Source of the DNA: Hungatella sp. UBA5982
GTDB taxonomy: Bacteria; Bacillota; Clostridia; Lachnospirales; Lachnospiraceae
Length of the DNA stretch: 5,503 bases
NCBI GenBank assembly: GCA_002429965.1
Contig: DJBG01000010.1
Coordinates: forward strand, 24,474 to 29,976
Direction of reading: 5' to 3'
This document shows positions 5,190 to 5,503 of this stretch, piece by piece. A program made the translations under genes and the position numbers. The notes beneath the pieces are model-generated. The model was not told the DNA's origin. It was given only the letters and a program-made list of their open reading frames with translations, and did not search any database. How positions within the stretch are numbered: position 1 is the first letter of the stretch; each line of letters opens with the position of its first letter.

Positions 5190-5503
5190 ATGTCAACCTT
5201 AGTAAAAATAACATTAGCTATCGCATTAACCATAAGCATCGCCCTTCCTTTCGGAGCTTTTTCCATGGGCGCAAAAACAAAGGGCCGCTATAAAACCGCC
5301 CTTTGCATCAACACCCTTTTATTTTTTGGGACCCTTATCATTTCCAGTGTATTAATGTTTAACGGCCAGGCTGCCGCTGCGGAAAGCACAGCTGCAGGCG
5401 CAGGAAACATCGCAGGAATGGGATACTTGGCTGCAGCACTTTCCACAGGACTTGCCTGCATCGGCGGCGGCATTGCCGTATCCGCAGCTGCCAGCGCCGC
5501 TCG
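5190..5503 (+). CDS. ntpK: V-type ATPase subunit K (rotor ring proteolipid), 3' end cut by the window
   Basis: 104 whole codons are visible and the frame is open at the window end. Residues 4-26 and about 38-57 are two hydrophobic segments separated by a basic turn (Lys-Thr-Lys-Gly-Arg-Tyr-Lys), followed by an Ala-rich spacer (Gly-Gln-Ala-Ala-Ala-Ala-Glu-Ser). From about residue 76 a glycine- and alanine-rich helix begins (Gly-Leu-Ala-Cys-Ile-Gly-Gly-Gly-Ile-Ala-Val), the first helix of a c-type proteolipid hairpin. The second hairpin helix, which should carry the ion-binding glutamate, lies beyond the window. In the complex about ten copies form the rotating ring that exchanges ions with subunit I. 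The N-terminal hairpin does not look like a duplicated c-hairpin, since it lacks the glycine-rich pattern. It could be an extra membrane hairpin or a long leader removed near the Ala-Ala-Ala-Ala stretch. Subunit identity is secured by the glycine helix and by its place after ntpI. Confidence 0.88.
   Translation, partial: MSTLVKITLAIALTISIALPFGAFSMGAKTKGRYKTALCINTLLFFGTLIISSVLMFNGQAAAAESTAAGAGNIAGMGYLAAALSTGLACIGGGIAVSAAASAA

Noticed and set aside
5370..5503. GCAGCTGC-like short repeats near the window end
   Set aside because: They arise from runs of alanine codons in ntpK and show no regular spacing.

Overview
The window looks like chromosomal DNA from an anaerobic Firmicute of the class Clostridia, most likely a Lachnospiraceae relative (Lacrimispora / Clostridium cluster XIVa type). 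This rests on strong AAGGAGG-type ribosome binding sites, AT-rich intergenic DNA, U-tract terminators and the family character of the proteins. It is an inference from style and family, not from a marker gene.

Positions 1-507 are almost gene-free. At the extreme left edge a minus-strand reading frame may just begin (low confidence). Positions 276-397 hold a compact set of inverted repeats ending in a clear intrinsic terminator (354-397), although no plus-strand gene precedes it. This looks like a small terminated RNA or an attenuator. A sigma-A type promoter (437-464) and an excellent ribosome binding site (494-501) then lead into the first gene.

Positions 508-1629 encode a single-pass membrane protein of 373 residues: an N-terminal DUF4145-like (HEPN-related) helical domain, a long basic Ser/Arg linker, one membrane helix, a Thr/Glu-rich spacer and a bacterial SH3 domain, which should lie outside the cell. 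A strong hairpin terminator (1640-1690) closes this unit, so it is probably transcribed separately from what follows.

Positions 1860-5503 are the front half of a V-type (A/V-type) ATPase operon: a 103-residue coiled-coil peripheral-stalk subunit (G/H, NtpF-like), subunit C (NtpC), subunit I (NtpI, the membrane a-subunit) and the first 104 codons of subunit K (NtpK, the rotor ring), cut by the window end. Gaps between these genes are 4, 16 and 22 nt, with no terminator, so they are one transcript. The stalk subunit holds the catalytic head to subunit I, subunit C joins the central rotor to the K ring, and ions pass between I (two conserved arginines seen) and K. The remaining subunits (E, F, A, B, D) are expected downstream but are not in the window.

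Nothing here is a clearly new defence or mobile system. The points most worth a second look are the 276-397 RNA-like structure, the DUF4145-TM-SH3 architecture, the unusual N-terminal membrane hairpin of the K subunit, and subunit C lying ahead of subunit I.
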